Shown here: positions 49,910 to 62,100 of the stretch, in pieces | Position numbering within the stretch: position 1 is the first letter of the stretch | Layout of the letters: each line of letters starts with the position of its first letter | Origin: Antedon mediterranea | Lineage: Eukaryota > Echinodermata > Crinoidea > Comatulida > Antedonidae | DNA length: 64,000 nt | Reading direction: 5' to 3' | NCBI RefSeq assembly: GCF_964355755.1 | Contig: NC_092672.1 | Coordinates: 23,184,501 to 23,248,500, forward strand | Notes under the pieces: model-generated | What the model saw: only the letters and a program-made list of their open reading frames with translations | The model's database searches: none | What the model was told of the DNA's origin: nothing | Program-made: the position numbers and the translations under genes

Positions 49910-51100
49910 TTATGACATTAAAAGATGTTATTGAGATAGAAATTCAATCATAAAAGTACCAATAAATGTTCAAATAATATTTCACATCATTTTTGTAACT
50001 GAACAAGTCAAAATGGCCACCATTATGCCCAAAATGGCCCTTTTATCTAAAATGGCCACATATATCAATCAAATATTTAGGAAGCTATTTTCTAAGATAT
50101 CACTCCTTAAAAATGACCAAAACTTCAAAATTAACTATACAATTTGTAAAAAATCACACTTTTTGCAGCTTCCTCAATAAAAACCTATTTAAGATTGCAA
50201 TACTAAATGTCATATGCTGTTTACCAACCATCTCAAGAAGTCATACAGAAAATATAAACATGGTATGTGAATTATTTATGACTAGATGGTATGCGAATGA
50301 AGTAAACGTACCATCTAGGGGTCCCCACAGATGGTTCTCGAATACAATAGAACCCACCGGGGACATTTTTGGGACACTAAACAAATACGGAAGTGTCCCT
50401 TTAATTGGAGTATTCGGAAATAAAGACAAAATAACGAATACTGGACAATTAATTGATGTGGATTCAAGAAATTGAGGAGAAATGAAAATTGGGATTGGGC
50501 GGCACGGGGTGGTGGTGATGGAACCGCAGTAATAAAGTTGATTGTATTTATACAGTATGAGAACCACACTAAATAAATACAGTAAGATATTTGGCGATCG
50601 CAAACGGTAGCTCTTATTTAGTAGTAAACTGTAGTGTACCTCTTATTAAGCTATGGATTATGAGACAGTTTGCTAAATATTTAGGACTAATCATCGATTG
50701 CGGTGTTAAAATTCCTTGAAACATTTGTGTGAAAAAAATGGGATCGAATTCCTGTCATGGGTACTGATTTGTTGGGCCGTGATTTATGACGCCTATCTAT
50801 CTAGACTTATTGTTTTCGAATAAATGTACGTACCTATCAGATACACTTGTCTTGTGTCGTATAACAAATAAATACTGTAATAGTTACTGAAGTTAGTATT
50901 ACAACCTCGTCAATAAAAAAACAAATATGTACTGTATATGTTTATTCACCTATTTATGAAAACGCATACTATAAAGTTTCCTTTGTAAAATGATGTAATC
51001 AAGCTGTTTACACGAGTAATTAGAAACCAAATTGTAGTTGGAGAAAAGAAACTACGAAACATGTTTATGTTATGTTGTGTGCCGTTATGTTTTCACCATT
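49910..51100. other. Spacer without a recognised gene
   Basis: AAAATGGCC words at 50010-50060 and a 10-bp hairpin, CTAGATGGTA facing TACCATCTAG, at 50283-50318. A plus-strand 120-codon ORF at 50113-50475 includes VPLIGVFGNKDKI, faintly like a GTPase strand, but nothing else in it supports a gene. Confidence 0.5.
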
Positions 51101-51104
51101 GACA

Positions 51105-51345
51105 GCCATTGGAGTAGAGCTGTATCATAGAGGTTGGTGTTTGCCTTCCAATCCCAAGGTCCGGGGTTCAATCCTGATTTAGTGCCATATGGTTATAACT
51201 CACACTCTTTCAACTGCACTCCCTAAGCCTCAAATGAGACTTAGTTTAACTGCATGATGCCTATTATCTCTATGATAATCATTTGATTTCAGAACTTGAT
51301 GTTGTATGAGTAGGCCTAATAAAGTTTATTTTGTATTCTTGTTTA
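51105..51345 (+). mobile_element. tRNA-related SINE candidate
   Basis: Near the start, ATAGAGGTTGGTG (A-box-like) and, about 40 bp on, GGGGTTCAATCC (B-box-like) are spaced as in a tRNA promoter. The body follows (CACTCCCTAAGCCTCAAATG) and it ends near AATAAAGTTTATTTTG. No protein. Confidence 0.6.
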
Positions 51346-51890
51346 TGTAACCATGTACACATCAGTAGGCCTAATTAAATATCTGGTTGGATTGTTACCG
51401 AAAACGTGAACTATAGCCGCAAAAAAAAAAGACCTAGTTTAGTTCTTATAAGCTATACACTGCCGGTTTGATGAATCTATCGGTCGTGGATCTAAATTTG
51501 TTTTAATTGTCAATAACTAATTATATAACTCAATTTAATTAGTAAACAGGGTTACATCAGGTGGTTAAAATCAGTACCGAAAGTATGAACCAACTTTATA
51601 TACCATCGAGTAAACATTCTAGAAGTAACATTGATTTACCAAATTTTGCCCTCAAATACAGAATACGCAGATTTTAAATTATGTGTTTACAATCCACTTG
51701 ACTACCCAAATAAATATAATAACATTTGGTCAAGTATTAATTTGTAAAGTTATTACTACATAAAAATTGGTCCAGACCTAAAAAAAGGCTATAATTGCAG
51801 AGCTATTGCTCAAAATTGACTGGAACTTTCAAAATGTAGACCCTGAACGAAATTCATTTTCTAGGCCTTTTTTCAGCTACTGCTTATGGC

Positions 51891-52335
51891 CTAAAAATTA
51901 AGTTTGAGAAGGAATTGCATTATATATCTAGCATTCGTGTGTTCTGCCATTGTCAGAAATATTTTAAAATGTTTTTCAAAAATGTTACTTGCTAATTTAT
52001 ATTTATCATGGGTTAATTGAATTGGTGTAATTTTGAATTCATTATGGATTTTAAGATCATCAAAGAATAAGTGGTATTTAAGATCTAGAGAGCTAGTAGA
52101 AAACAATTCACAGAACATGGATAGATTATTATTGTTTAGTTCATCTTTAAGGTTCATGAGTATTGGTTTTCTTAAATGTATAAGTCGTTTGCATTAAAAT
52201 ACGAAATGATATACAGTTTCGTTTTCATTACAATTACACAATAAACATATACCTGAATTTTGAGGTGACTGTGCTTCTTTTCTACCTTCAAGTGGTAGTG
52301 AATTGGAGCTGAATTTTAGGCCTGAAGTATATGGT
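51891..52335 (-). pseudogene. Non-LTR retrotransposon C-terminal remnant
   Basis: Minus-strand text LKFSSNSLPLEGRKE, then CLLCNCNENETVYHF, matches the end of the LINE at 54.9-57.8 kb (LKFKLRSNTLPLERK, CKLCNRNEEETIMHF). An additional ORF (51891-52157) follows downstream. It lies 120 bp before the first COR exon. Confidence 0.7.
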
Positions 52336-52454
52336 AATACACTTATCTAATAGATTTTTGTTTTCTAATTTTGGAGAGGTTTTAGTGACCAGAAGAATAG
52401 TAATTACTTTGTTGCATTGACAAATTTACACTTTTGTGCTTTTCTTTTTTTTAG

Positions 52455-54875
52455 CCATCTCTGAAACAGCTTTGGAGAAATTTAAACGAGGGTAAACTAG
52501 ATGAAAAACTGTTGCGGCATATTTGGAAGGAGTCAGATGAGATGATTATCTTCTTTGTGTCTCTAATGCAAACCTTTGGGTTAATGTGTGAAAAAAGGAG
52601 TAAAGAGGTATTTACATTTTATTTAAAATATTTAATTCAATTATTTTTTAATATATTCCATCTACTACTCATGTTCTATTTTTTTTTCTATAGAATGTTG
52701 GACGAACGTTCTATGTTCTTTCACGCCTAAAGCCCCTACGTGATGATACAGAGGCTGTTGAATATGAAGAGAAGCGTGCTGTTTCTCTCTTTCATGACTT
52801 TGATGGCTACCTTCCAGATGATCTCTTTCAACGTGTTGCGACTAAATTTATCGAGCAATTTCAAATGGAAGATGTTGAGCCTACATTATCTTACGAGCAT
52901 GTAGAACTGAATATTAATGGCCATCATCTTGTCGTTCTAAACGTAGCTACCATCAACAATTGCCGTTTGTTCCAGGTAAACTTAATAATGCAATCATGAC
53001 TTGAATGCCAGTAAAATCACAAGTATTATATTGGGGGATTGTTCTTATGTTAACAGATATTAAAATATACACTGTCAGTAACTTTAAATTTACTTGGTTT
53101 ATTGCCATTTCTGGAATGATATCAGTGGTAATCACGTTGGAATTGATTTGTTTTTTTGTAATTGCAGACAACAATTGTCAGAACGAAAATCATGAACACA
53201 GAATCAGGAAACAGCTCTCCTGCTAGCCCTTCTAAAGATGATGATCCACAACCTAGCATCTGTAAGAAGGTAAGCTATAAGTACCAAATAAACTAAAATA
53301 CTTTATGCTACATTGAATTAGCACAAACTTTGAATTTCATTAGTTTAGCTGTTGTTACAGAAGTGTGTTGATTTTACAATGTTATCTATGCCTAGTATAA
53401 TTTACTTGCTTGATGATATTTGGTCAATGTAAATGTATAAGCTCTGTGAATCTGGGTTGTTTATTGTGTAGTAAAAGTAATTTCTTGATATTATTTGGCA
53501 TACAGTATCTGTGTATCTGAGTTCAAATATTTTTTTTTTAAATGAATGAACAAGACAAGCCCAGTTGCCAGATTATACATGGTCTATGGATATAAGCTTG
53601 TTTATTCTTGTAAAGGCGTGTATTAGATTTTGGACTATTGATTGTGAGTTCAAATCCAATGCTCGTCGCATTGCTTGTACCAGCTGCATTATGGGAGTAT
53701 TTTTCCATACGTGTTTGATCCAAAAATGACCAGGGTAATAATTTATACAGTGCTTAGAGGTTTCACAACATTAGGCGCTTTATAAATCCAGGAAGGATAA
53801 TATTATTATTATTCTCTATAAGTCATTTTAAATGTAGTAAATGTGACAGGGACAAGCCAGATCAGTAGCCTATCGCAAATATTTAATTTGGAGATAATAT
53901 CATATCATTATGCAGCTAATTTTCTGTTTTATAATGGTAAAAAAATTATTGTAATCCGACTTTTAATTACAAAGTTATGGGAAATTTATAACATGTATGT
54001 GTTGGAACTCTCTGGATTATGTTTCGGAGAAATGTGTGTTCAAAGTTTACCGACACGCTGCTGGGCCGTGGTGGCCTTCGCTGAACAGCGAGGCTGAATG
54101 AACGCCCGAACAACGGACAAGAGGACACAGAGAACACGGTTTTATTATTGTTCTAGTTATCAGATGTTAATAAAATTCCGGAATTTGTTTTTATTTTATT
54201 CTCGACAAGCGACTGGTTTGACTTGTCTGTGCCACAAATTCATTTTATTGATATTATTTATAATATTCTATAACAATATTTATTATTCTTATTTTTTCTA
54301 GGTCCTTAATTTCCTTGAAGAAGAATTGCAAGTTTTAAGTCAGAATGGTGCACGTGGTGTTGAAGTAAAGATGTACATCCGTTGTGCATGTTCAAATAGT
54401 GAACGTACTCATATGCAGGCTATTCGCAAATTTGACCAAGATGTGTTGCCATGTAGAAGCAGAGCAATGGACGTGAAACGTTACCGTAAACTGTTTAGCA
54501 AAATAGAAGTAGAACAAGGTATAGGCCTAATAATCCATAATAAATACGGCATAAAACAAAACATGCAAACATATTTTTGTTCTTTAACTAATGATACTTG
54601 TGACATACAATTTCACAAACTTCAAATTTTCAGTTGATGCATTTTAACCTTTATCTGTAGTTTTTATGTTATATGTTATAAAGAGAAAAATAAACCATCA
54701 GAAAATGCTTATAATGCGAGTGGCAGCAATGCCAAATCTCGATCTTTATCAAAAGTTCAAAGAACTGCTGGTAGCATCATCTGATGGATCATGTAGATGT
54801 GGAAGGCAACAAACAACTGACATAGACCATTTTAAATCTCTATGTTTTATTAGCCTCTTTATCTACTCGCACTAG
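52455..54875 (+). CDS. ROCO-family protein, COR-domain portion (5' end not found)
   Basis: Exons 52455-52607, 52694-52975, 53168-53269 and 54302-54518 join by GT-AG, all in phase; a last exon from 54661 to a stop at 54873-54875 is possible but weaker. The first two exons read SLKQLWRNLNEGKLDEKLLR, SDEMIIFFVSLMQTFGL, TFYVLSRLKPLRDD and FDGYLPDDLFQRVATKFIEQF: the helical-bundle and PxDL pattern of the COR domain that follows Roc GTPases. The third is an SSPASPSKDDD linker; the fourth has VEVKMYIRCACSNSER and DVLPCRSRA. The Roc domain expected upstream was not found. In animals ROCO proteins signal in growth, immunity or death pathways. Exact orthology not assigned. Confidence 0.75.
53530..53815 (+). 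mobile_element. tRNA-related SINE with ATT-repeat tail
   Basis: GGCGTGTATTAG and GAGTTCAAATCC give A- and B-box-like spacing; the body ends AGGCGCTTTATAAATCCAGG followed by (ATT)n at 53800-53812. It is in the intron between the linker and last COR exons. Confidence 0.65.
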
Positions 54876-57778
54876 ATAATAATAATAATAATAATAATTT
54901 ATTGGAAACTTCACTTTTACAACAGTGGCACACTTTGATGATAAAGGTGCGTCCAAATAATAACATACAAGAATAAATAAAATTATTAACTTAAAAATAA
55001 ATCAAAATGAATGAATGAAATACAAAACATAACTCTTACAAAAACAAAACAAAATAAATAAATACTTTAAATCAAAATAAATAAATAAAACAAACTTAAG
55101 AGGAATAAAAATAAATAAAAATGTTTAGATACACACAAAATAAATAACAAAATTAATTTCATGGTATGAATCAAAATAAAGAGTATAACAGTGTGTGTAA
55201 TACTCAACACTAAGGCATAATAAATAAAATAAAAAGACAAAGATTACTAAACAGAAATCAAAATGACACACAAAAGTTGAAAAGCAATTCAAAACACAAC
55301 AGCATTGACATTACAAGTTTAAAAGAGCACAACGTTCTTCCATAAAGATTTAGCCAATGATTTACAAAATTACATGTTAGGAGAAAGTGCATAATGGTTT
55401 CTTCTTCATTTCTGTTGCACAATTTACAACAACCATTAGCATTAGGGTCATTTGACCATTTAGATGTTTTTCTTTCAAGGGGAAGGGTGTTTGATCGCAG
55501 CTTAAATTTTAACGATGCTCCTTCAAAGTCAATTTTATCAAGTAGATACTGTTCAAGTTTTGGTTCATTTTTTATATACATATAATGTTCAATTGACGTT
55601 TTACATTTACCGTCTTCAACCCAGTACGAGAGAGCTAGATTTTTCATAATTATTTTTGTATTGGAAGCCCAGTTGGCATCAAAGTTATCATTACCATTTC
55701 GAATATCAGAAAAAATATCATGTGTACCACAATTATCAATGATATTTCAAACACACAATGGAATTTTAAATGATAGATCATTAAAATTCTGTCAATTTAA
55801 CTAGTGTTTTCAGTAATATCCTAGGCCAACGTTCATCTTCCATCTTTAAAATTCTTTCCATATAATTAATTCTATTTACATTTTGAATATATGAGATTTT
55901 TGACCACCCAAGTTCCCCATAAAGAGTAGCACAAGGAGTATTCCTAGAGGCCTTAAGGATAAACCTTGCCATTTGTAATTGTAGTCTTTCAATTCTTTCA
56001 CAATCACTTTTGCTACCAACCCAAATAGTACTACCATAATTTATTGATGGAAGTGCAATTGTTTGCCAGAGGATATCACCATAATATACTCTATTAAAAT
56101 TGTTTAAATTACCAATTATGGCTTTTATATAGCCTATGAGTCGGTTACATTTTTGTATAATATATTCTACATGGCTATGGTCATTTGCACCTCTTGATAT
56201 CATTACACCTAGATATTGATACGTTTCACACTCAGTTATCGACTGGTCTCCTAATTTCCATAACTTTTGTTTATCTATTTTCTTACCTACAACAAGTATA
56301 TTTGATTTAGTTGGGTTAAATTGCATTTTCCAATCAATGGCAAATTTTGCAGTTAGCTGTAAACATGTGAGTCATTTGTTGCTCATTTTCAGCTAATAGC
56401 ACAATATCATCTGGCCATATGTTATTAATATGAACTCCTATATCATTTAATTTTAAAATGTTTGTGAGCTCATTGATAAATATACAAAACAGAATAGGAG
56501 ATAGCACACATCCCTGTCTAAATCCTTGTTCAATTGAAAATTCATTAGTTACAGTATCGACAAATTTTACTTTCCCTTTGACATTTGCACACATGTTATC
56601 AATAATTCTCCACAAACGCCCTCTTATTCCTATATTCCATATGGCTTTCAGGAGCCCATCTCTCCAAACGGAATCAAATGCCTTTCGGAAGTCCAGGACA
56701 GCTAGATAGGTGTTTTTTCCTTCTTTTTTTCTTAAAGCAGTTATACTTTTAATTTACAAAAATATGGTCCTCACACCTATGATCTTTCCTGAAACCACCC
56801 TGGACTTCCGTCAATTCATTATCACTTTCCAAATAGTTTGATACATTCATAGCAATTACTCTATTAAATAATTATGATACACAAGATGTAAGAGAGATTC
56901 CACGATAATTGTTCAAATCTCTCTTATCACCAAGATTGGAATAATTAAACTTAAATTCCAGTCTTCTGGTGGGTGTTCAAAAAGGATGATTCTATTAAAT
57001 AAATCTAACAGATATTTTACCATAATATGACCACCATTTTTTTAAAGTTCATTAGCAATGTTATCTTTCCCTGGAGATTTAAATTTTTTTTTTCACATAG
57101 AGGATCTGTAGCCTCATCCTCATCTCTGAACAAGACTTGTTTCTAATGTTTTGTATACAGTTCTCAGTCATGTATACATTATTAATGAATGTATTATTTT
57201 TAGAATTACTTAGTGATTCCCAATAGTTTCTTAATGTTTCGGCTTTTTCTTCAACGCTAGTAACTTGTTCCGACCCTGGAACCTTAAAACAATCAATATT
57301 TTGTTTGTTAAACTTTGACCCTCTAATTGTTTGCCAGAATTCCTTACAATTATTACCTCCTTTGTTTGCAATTAACAATTGATTTATCTACCCTCATTTC
57401 TAATATCTTAATATCAAATTCTTAGCAAACAACCGCTTTTATTGGTAATTCTGCCAAAGGAAGTCACATGTTGCAGCATCTTTGTCTTTTCTTTTAACAT
57501 AATTTCTATGAATTTGCATCCCATTCTTTAAAATCCCTTTCTAAATAGGTAGTATATTCACTAAAATCTTCACCAAACTTAATGTTCCATATATATTTCT
57601 TACTACACCTATTATCTTTGTTTTTCGAGTTACTTATATTTAATTTAAGTAGTAACATATTATAATATTTTGTTGTTTTGTTATTCAATACATTTTCATT
57701 GTAGATTCTGTCAGATTTACAATTGTTTTTTGTATTAATATAAGGATGAGATATAACACAGGATGACAGTTTTAACAC
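54872..57778 (-). pseudogene. Degraded non-LTR retrotransposon
   Basis: In gene order: 57079-57778 pre-RT text (NCKEFWQTIRGSKFN), 56334-56615 RT core with IEQGFRQGCVLSPILFCIFI and a decayed catalytic box (WPDDIVLLAE in place of YADD), 55781-56326 with ECETYQYLGVMISRG and INYGSTIWVG, then 55258-55647 with the C-terminal CKLCNRNEEETIMHFLLTC zinc-knuckle-like motif. Frames are broken several times. The 3' end carries an (ATT)n tail at 54882-54900. The endonuclease is missing. Confidence 0.85.
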
Positions 57779-57779
57779 T

Positions 57780-59000
57780 TACCCCAAATTAAACAAGCAT
57801 TATAAATAATGTATTTCTAAAAATCATCATGTCTCAAGTTCAGCAAATTCTAAATGGAATTTAAACAAAAATCATGAAAGATGTGTTGGCTAGGTGTGGT
57901 AGTTCGAGATCAGTCGGACACAATCATATGAAGGCAGCATTGATTTCCATCAGTATTTCATTTATTCATATTCACATTCATATTCACTGGCATTTATCAC
58001 ATAAACTACAATCAGCCATCTCTTGGAAAAAAACCCTATAAATACAACAGACAAACATACATAATAATAATCCACATATGAACAATTGCTAACCATTGTT
58101 ATACTCATTATGTTATCTTTAGTACAATACATACACATCACATCAGTATTACATTATTATCAATTATATATAACAAGTGATAACCACATCTATATCTGGA
58201 TTAAACTATGTTAATTTTGGAGGTGCATACCCATCTTTAGTCAGCCTCCATTCCATTCAGCCCAATCTATTAATAAACATGTAAAACCAGGTTCTTAACA
58301 TCATACTATTCACAACTACATATGACCACAACATTGGTCGCCATATTGGAATCCGAACTCGCACACGTATCGGCGAGTCATTCTACCATCAATTATAACT
58401 ACATATATGAGCATAAATAACACATTTAATACAATACTACTATTCATTATCATGACTAAATACAACAATTGATTATCTTAATTTATGATATAGTATTACA
58501 ACGTACCTGGAAACGAATAACTGATAATTTAATTAGTATCTGCCTCTACTCAGCCACAATGGATATGCCCAATCTGTACCCACGTGCGGGAAATGGAAAT
58601 ATCTGTTTTTAAACAAAACTGTGTGAGCTATTATTTTAGGCCTAAATTTTTATGTTATCTGAGATTAACAAAAACATACAAGTATTAACTAATACTGACA
58701 CACAAGCTAATTTTCCCACAAAAAATATAAACGTCGTAGTGGTGTATCGTTACATGTACTTTACTATTTCAGTCGACTATGACAGTGACAGTTTTAACAA
58801 AGTATTAAATCGCAAATGTTATACTCTATTTAGTGAGACAAATCTCATGACACAAAATACATGAATAAGGTCCAATGTGAATGGCATAATAAAACAGTGT
58901 ATCCTAGTGTTAAAAGAATGGTTTATTTAATAAAAACTAACTTTAAAATCTGTATTGTATAAATTGTACGTGATACTGTTTTTGTTATTTGTTTATTTTG
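57780..59000. other. Spacer between LINE and the DED-Roc exons
   Basis: AT-rich. No exon recognised. Plus-strand ORF 58652-58864 has no known domain. TAGTTCGAGATCAG at 57900 is B-box-like but isolated. Confidence 0.5.
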
Positions 59001-59005
59001 CATAG

Positions 59006-59050
59006 ATACACAGACTGCTACTCCTCTGTCTACAAGCTCATTAGAGACAG
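59006..59050 (+). pseudogene. Decayed duplicate of the linker exon at 59195
   Basis: A 45-bp stretch after TTTTGCATAG reads TQTATPLSTSSLET in the frame equivalent to the linker exon APIAAPLAASFLGT. The donor G-GTATAG of the real exon is replaced by G-TGGTTA, so no proper donor remains. Confidence 0.6.
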
Positions 59051-59194
59051 TGGTTATCATTAGATCATTATGTATCATATGGACAGTTTGTCTGAAAATA
59101 CATGAATATAATAGCATAACATCTTGGTGTCATTAGCAGAATAGTTGATTTAGTACTGGTATTCTTGATTATGATATATGTTTATTTTGAATAG

Positions 59195-62100
59195 ATGCAC
59201 CTATTGCTGCTCCTTTGGCTGCAAGTTTTTTAGGGACAGGTATAGGTGAGTAACATTAGATCATTAGGGCAGTGTTACAACCATTTATGTAGTACCAGCT
59301 ATAATAAAACTACTGCTAAGAGAGAAACACTAAAGATATCATATCATTTATTTCATTTGAACAAATACAAACATGAAAACATAACAAATGTAAATCAATG
59401 AGGCACGATTACCTAAAATAACAGCGGAGAAGCCAAAATAAGACATTCAAACATTTTTAAAACATAATTAAAATACATTTTTTGGAAGAAAGTTCAAATT
59501 GCTGTATATGAATGACAAGATAGTTTAAATTGCATGAAGTTAAATGTATTACAGCAAAATCCACCACAGGTTAGCTAATTCTTTAAAATAATCAAAGCCG
59601 AACAAATCAGAATGGAATCGTGCTCATATTTCTTCTAACTTTCAGAAACATCAAATTATCAACATTATTTTCTTGATATTATTAATTTGAATACTATAAC
59701 AATTTTCAAATAGTAGACAAAACTTTTCTACGTAGAAAAGGTGGTCAAAATAATAACTAAAACATCCTTGAAAACAAAACAGCAATTTGTTAAGAGATTG
59801 ATTCACACATATATATATATAAACTTTTATGGGGATAAAAATGCAATAATTATCCATCATTTGTTTTGCAGAAAATACATTGCAAGAAAAGTATTTTATA
59901 TTACTAAAATATAAATATGCTTATTTTGCGGTGAAACATTTTAAGATTTGTTTAAGAGTGACTAGTATCAATCATAGTATAATAATTCTCAAACACTTGT
60001 TTTTGTAGTGAATACATCACAAGAACAATTCAACAAGTTGAAGTATGATCTTGGTTTACTCTATATTGGTGAGCGACTGCTGTTGTTGAAATGCTGTCTA
60101 TTTGAACACGTAGACTTACATCACCTTGGCAAGTCAAGTTGCACAGCAAATTACCTATTAAACCAACTACATGAAAGTCGTTATATCACACCTACTAATG
60201 TCCGTCTGTTGCTAGTGGTGGCTGAGATTTCACAGTTGAAAGATGCTGAAGATCTCATAAATCAGTATGTTGTAAACAACAAGGTTCCAAACACTGATGA
60301 AGAAACAAAGTCAGTTTCACCGTATAGGAAACGACTGTGCATGGCATTGCAGCAATTTGACCCACATAAGTTAAATGATGTAATTGCTTACTATGGATTG
60401 AACTTATTAAGTTTACCAACAATTTGGGAATTAGTGTTTCACCTTGAGAGCAATAGAAGATTAGTAGAAGAATCAGAAAAAAAGAGGTTTGCTGAGCTTC
60501 TTGGACCAATCGCTAAGAACATACTATTCAATGGTATGTATGTTGTATATTGTGTAAACATAATTTATAACAATTTATGTGATTTCTTACATACACAGTG
60601 TGATTACGGCCATACTGCGTTGAAACACCGGTTTTCGTCAGATCACCGAAATTAAGCAATGTTGGGCCCAGTTGCATTCTGGATGGAAGACCGTCTAGAA
60701 ATAGCGACGGTTGCTGTATATACACCAGAGAGTGATGGTGTAATGATAATATCGGACTAGCATTCGTGATAGGCATGGGTTCGAGGTTATCTGTACCATA
60801 CTAATTGTATCCTTAGACAAGATGCTTTACTCTCATTGCCTCATCCTTCGGATGTGAAGTAAAGCTGTTGGTCCCGTGTACTTACCAGTGCACATTAAAG
60901 AACTTGGTACACTATTCGAAAATAGGAAGGGATCGTCTCCCGGTGTGCTGATATGGTAGGCGCTGCACTGCTGGCTGCCGTGGGTCCGTGGAGGGCCTAA
61001 TCCGAATTTCCTCAGTTTCCAGTTAAACTTGAGGACCAGTAATAATACATTTAACATTTTTAACATTAAAAATGATTATAAATAATGTAAGTCATGTAAG
61101 TATATATTCAACTATAAATCACATCATATTTAAATATTGATACCGCAACCTGCGTAATTACACCAGAATTGTTAAAATAGTAAAAATCAATCTATATATA
61201 ATTAGTATTACCTAAAGAAATATCTTAATTATACTGTAAGACTTAGCATACATGTAAGACCATTTGCACTGTACAAAATGTCTTGTTTGACACAATTTTA
61301 TATGTTTTTGTAAAAAAATTACTACCCTTTACAAACAGTACAGGAAGGTCACACCCTCAACACTTTTGCTGACATTACAAGTTTTATAAAACTTGTTTTT
61401 AAAACTTGCCTAGTATCACAAATATATTCATGGAAGCTTATGCTTGCAAAAATCCTATTAGAAAATATATATATATTTTTTAATTTGTTGGCATACCTAC
61501 TCCTAGTTCCTTCCTATGTTCCTTTGTTACTATGTAAAAAAGCAAAAATATATTTGAATTGAATTTTACCTATGATCACTTTAAATGGCCTGTTTCAACT
61601 ATGTTATTACTGTAGATCGAAAACCATAAAACAATTTAAATTGAAACTTGGCAAAAGTGTAATTTATATCATGCGTTAACTTTCTGTGGAAAAAAAATGG
61701 AATGTTTTACAGAAAGTTACGCGCGTGTAAAATTTTGGAGGTGCGAAAAATCAATTTCTAATCACTTTTCTACGCGTTTCATTTCATTTTAAGCATGTAA
61801 AAATTTCCATGAGCGCGCAAATTTTTACATGCGCGATGCGCACGTAGCGCTAAGAACATCTTTTTTTCGTGTGAATTATGTTTTTTCTAGCCTTTTCTAG
61901 TAATTTTACCAACTTTTAAACAATTTCTACTTCGAATTGGACAATTTGCGCTCGTTTTTTATGAAAAAACTAAAAAATTCGTCAAAATTATTCCTTTTTT
62001 AAAACAGTCATAGATTGTAAACCACATAGTGAACTTTATTTTTTTTTAAACATATTATGGAAGTTGATGAGATGTAGATATCAGATCATGCATCAATATG

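Noticed and set aside
50113-50475. 120-codon ORF with VPLIGVFGNKDKI, a possible GTPase strand
   Set aside because: No P-loop or other GTPase motif nearby, and the opposite strand has an equally long ORF.
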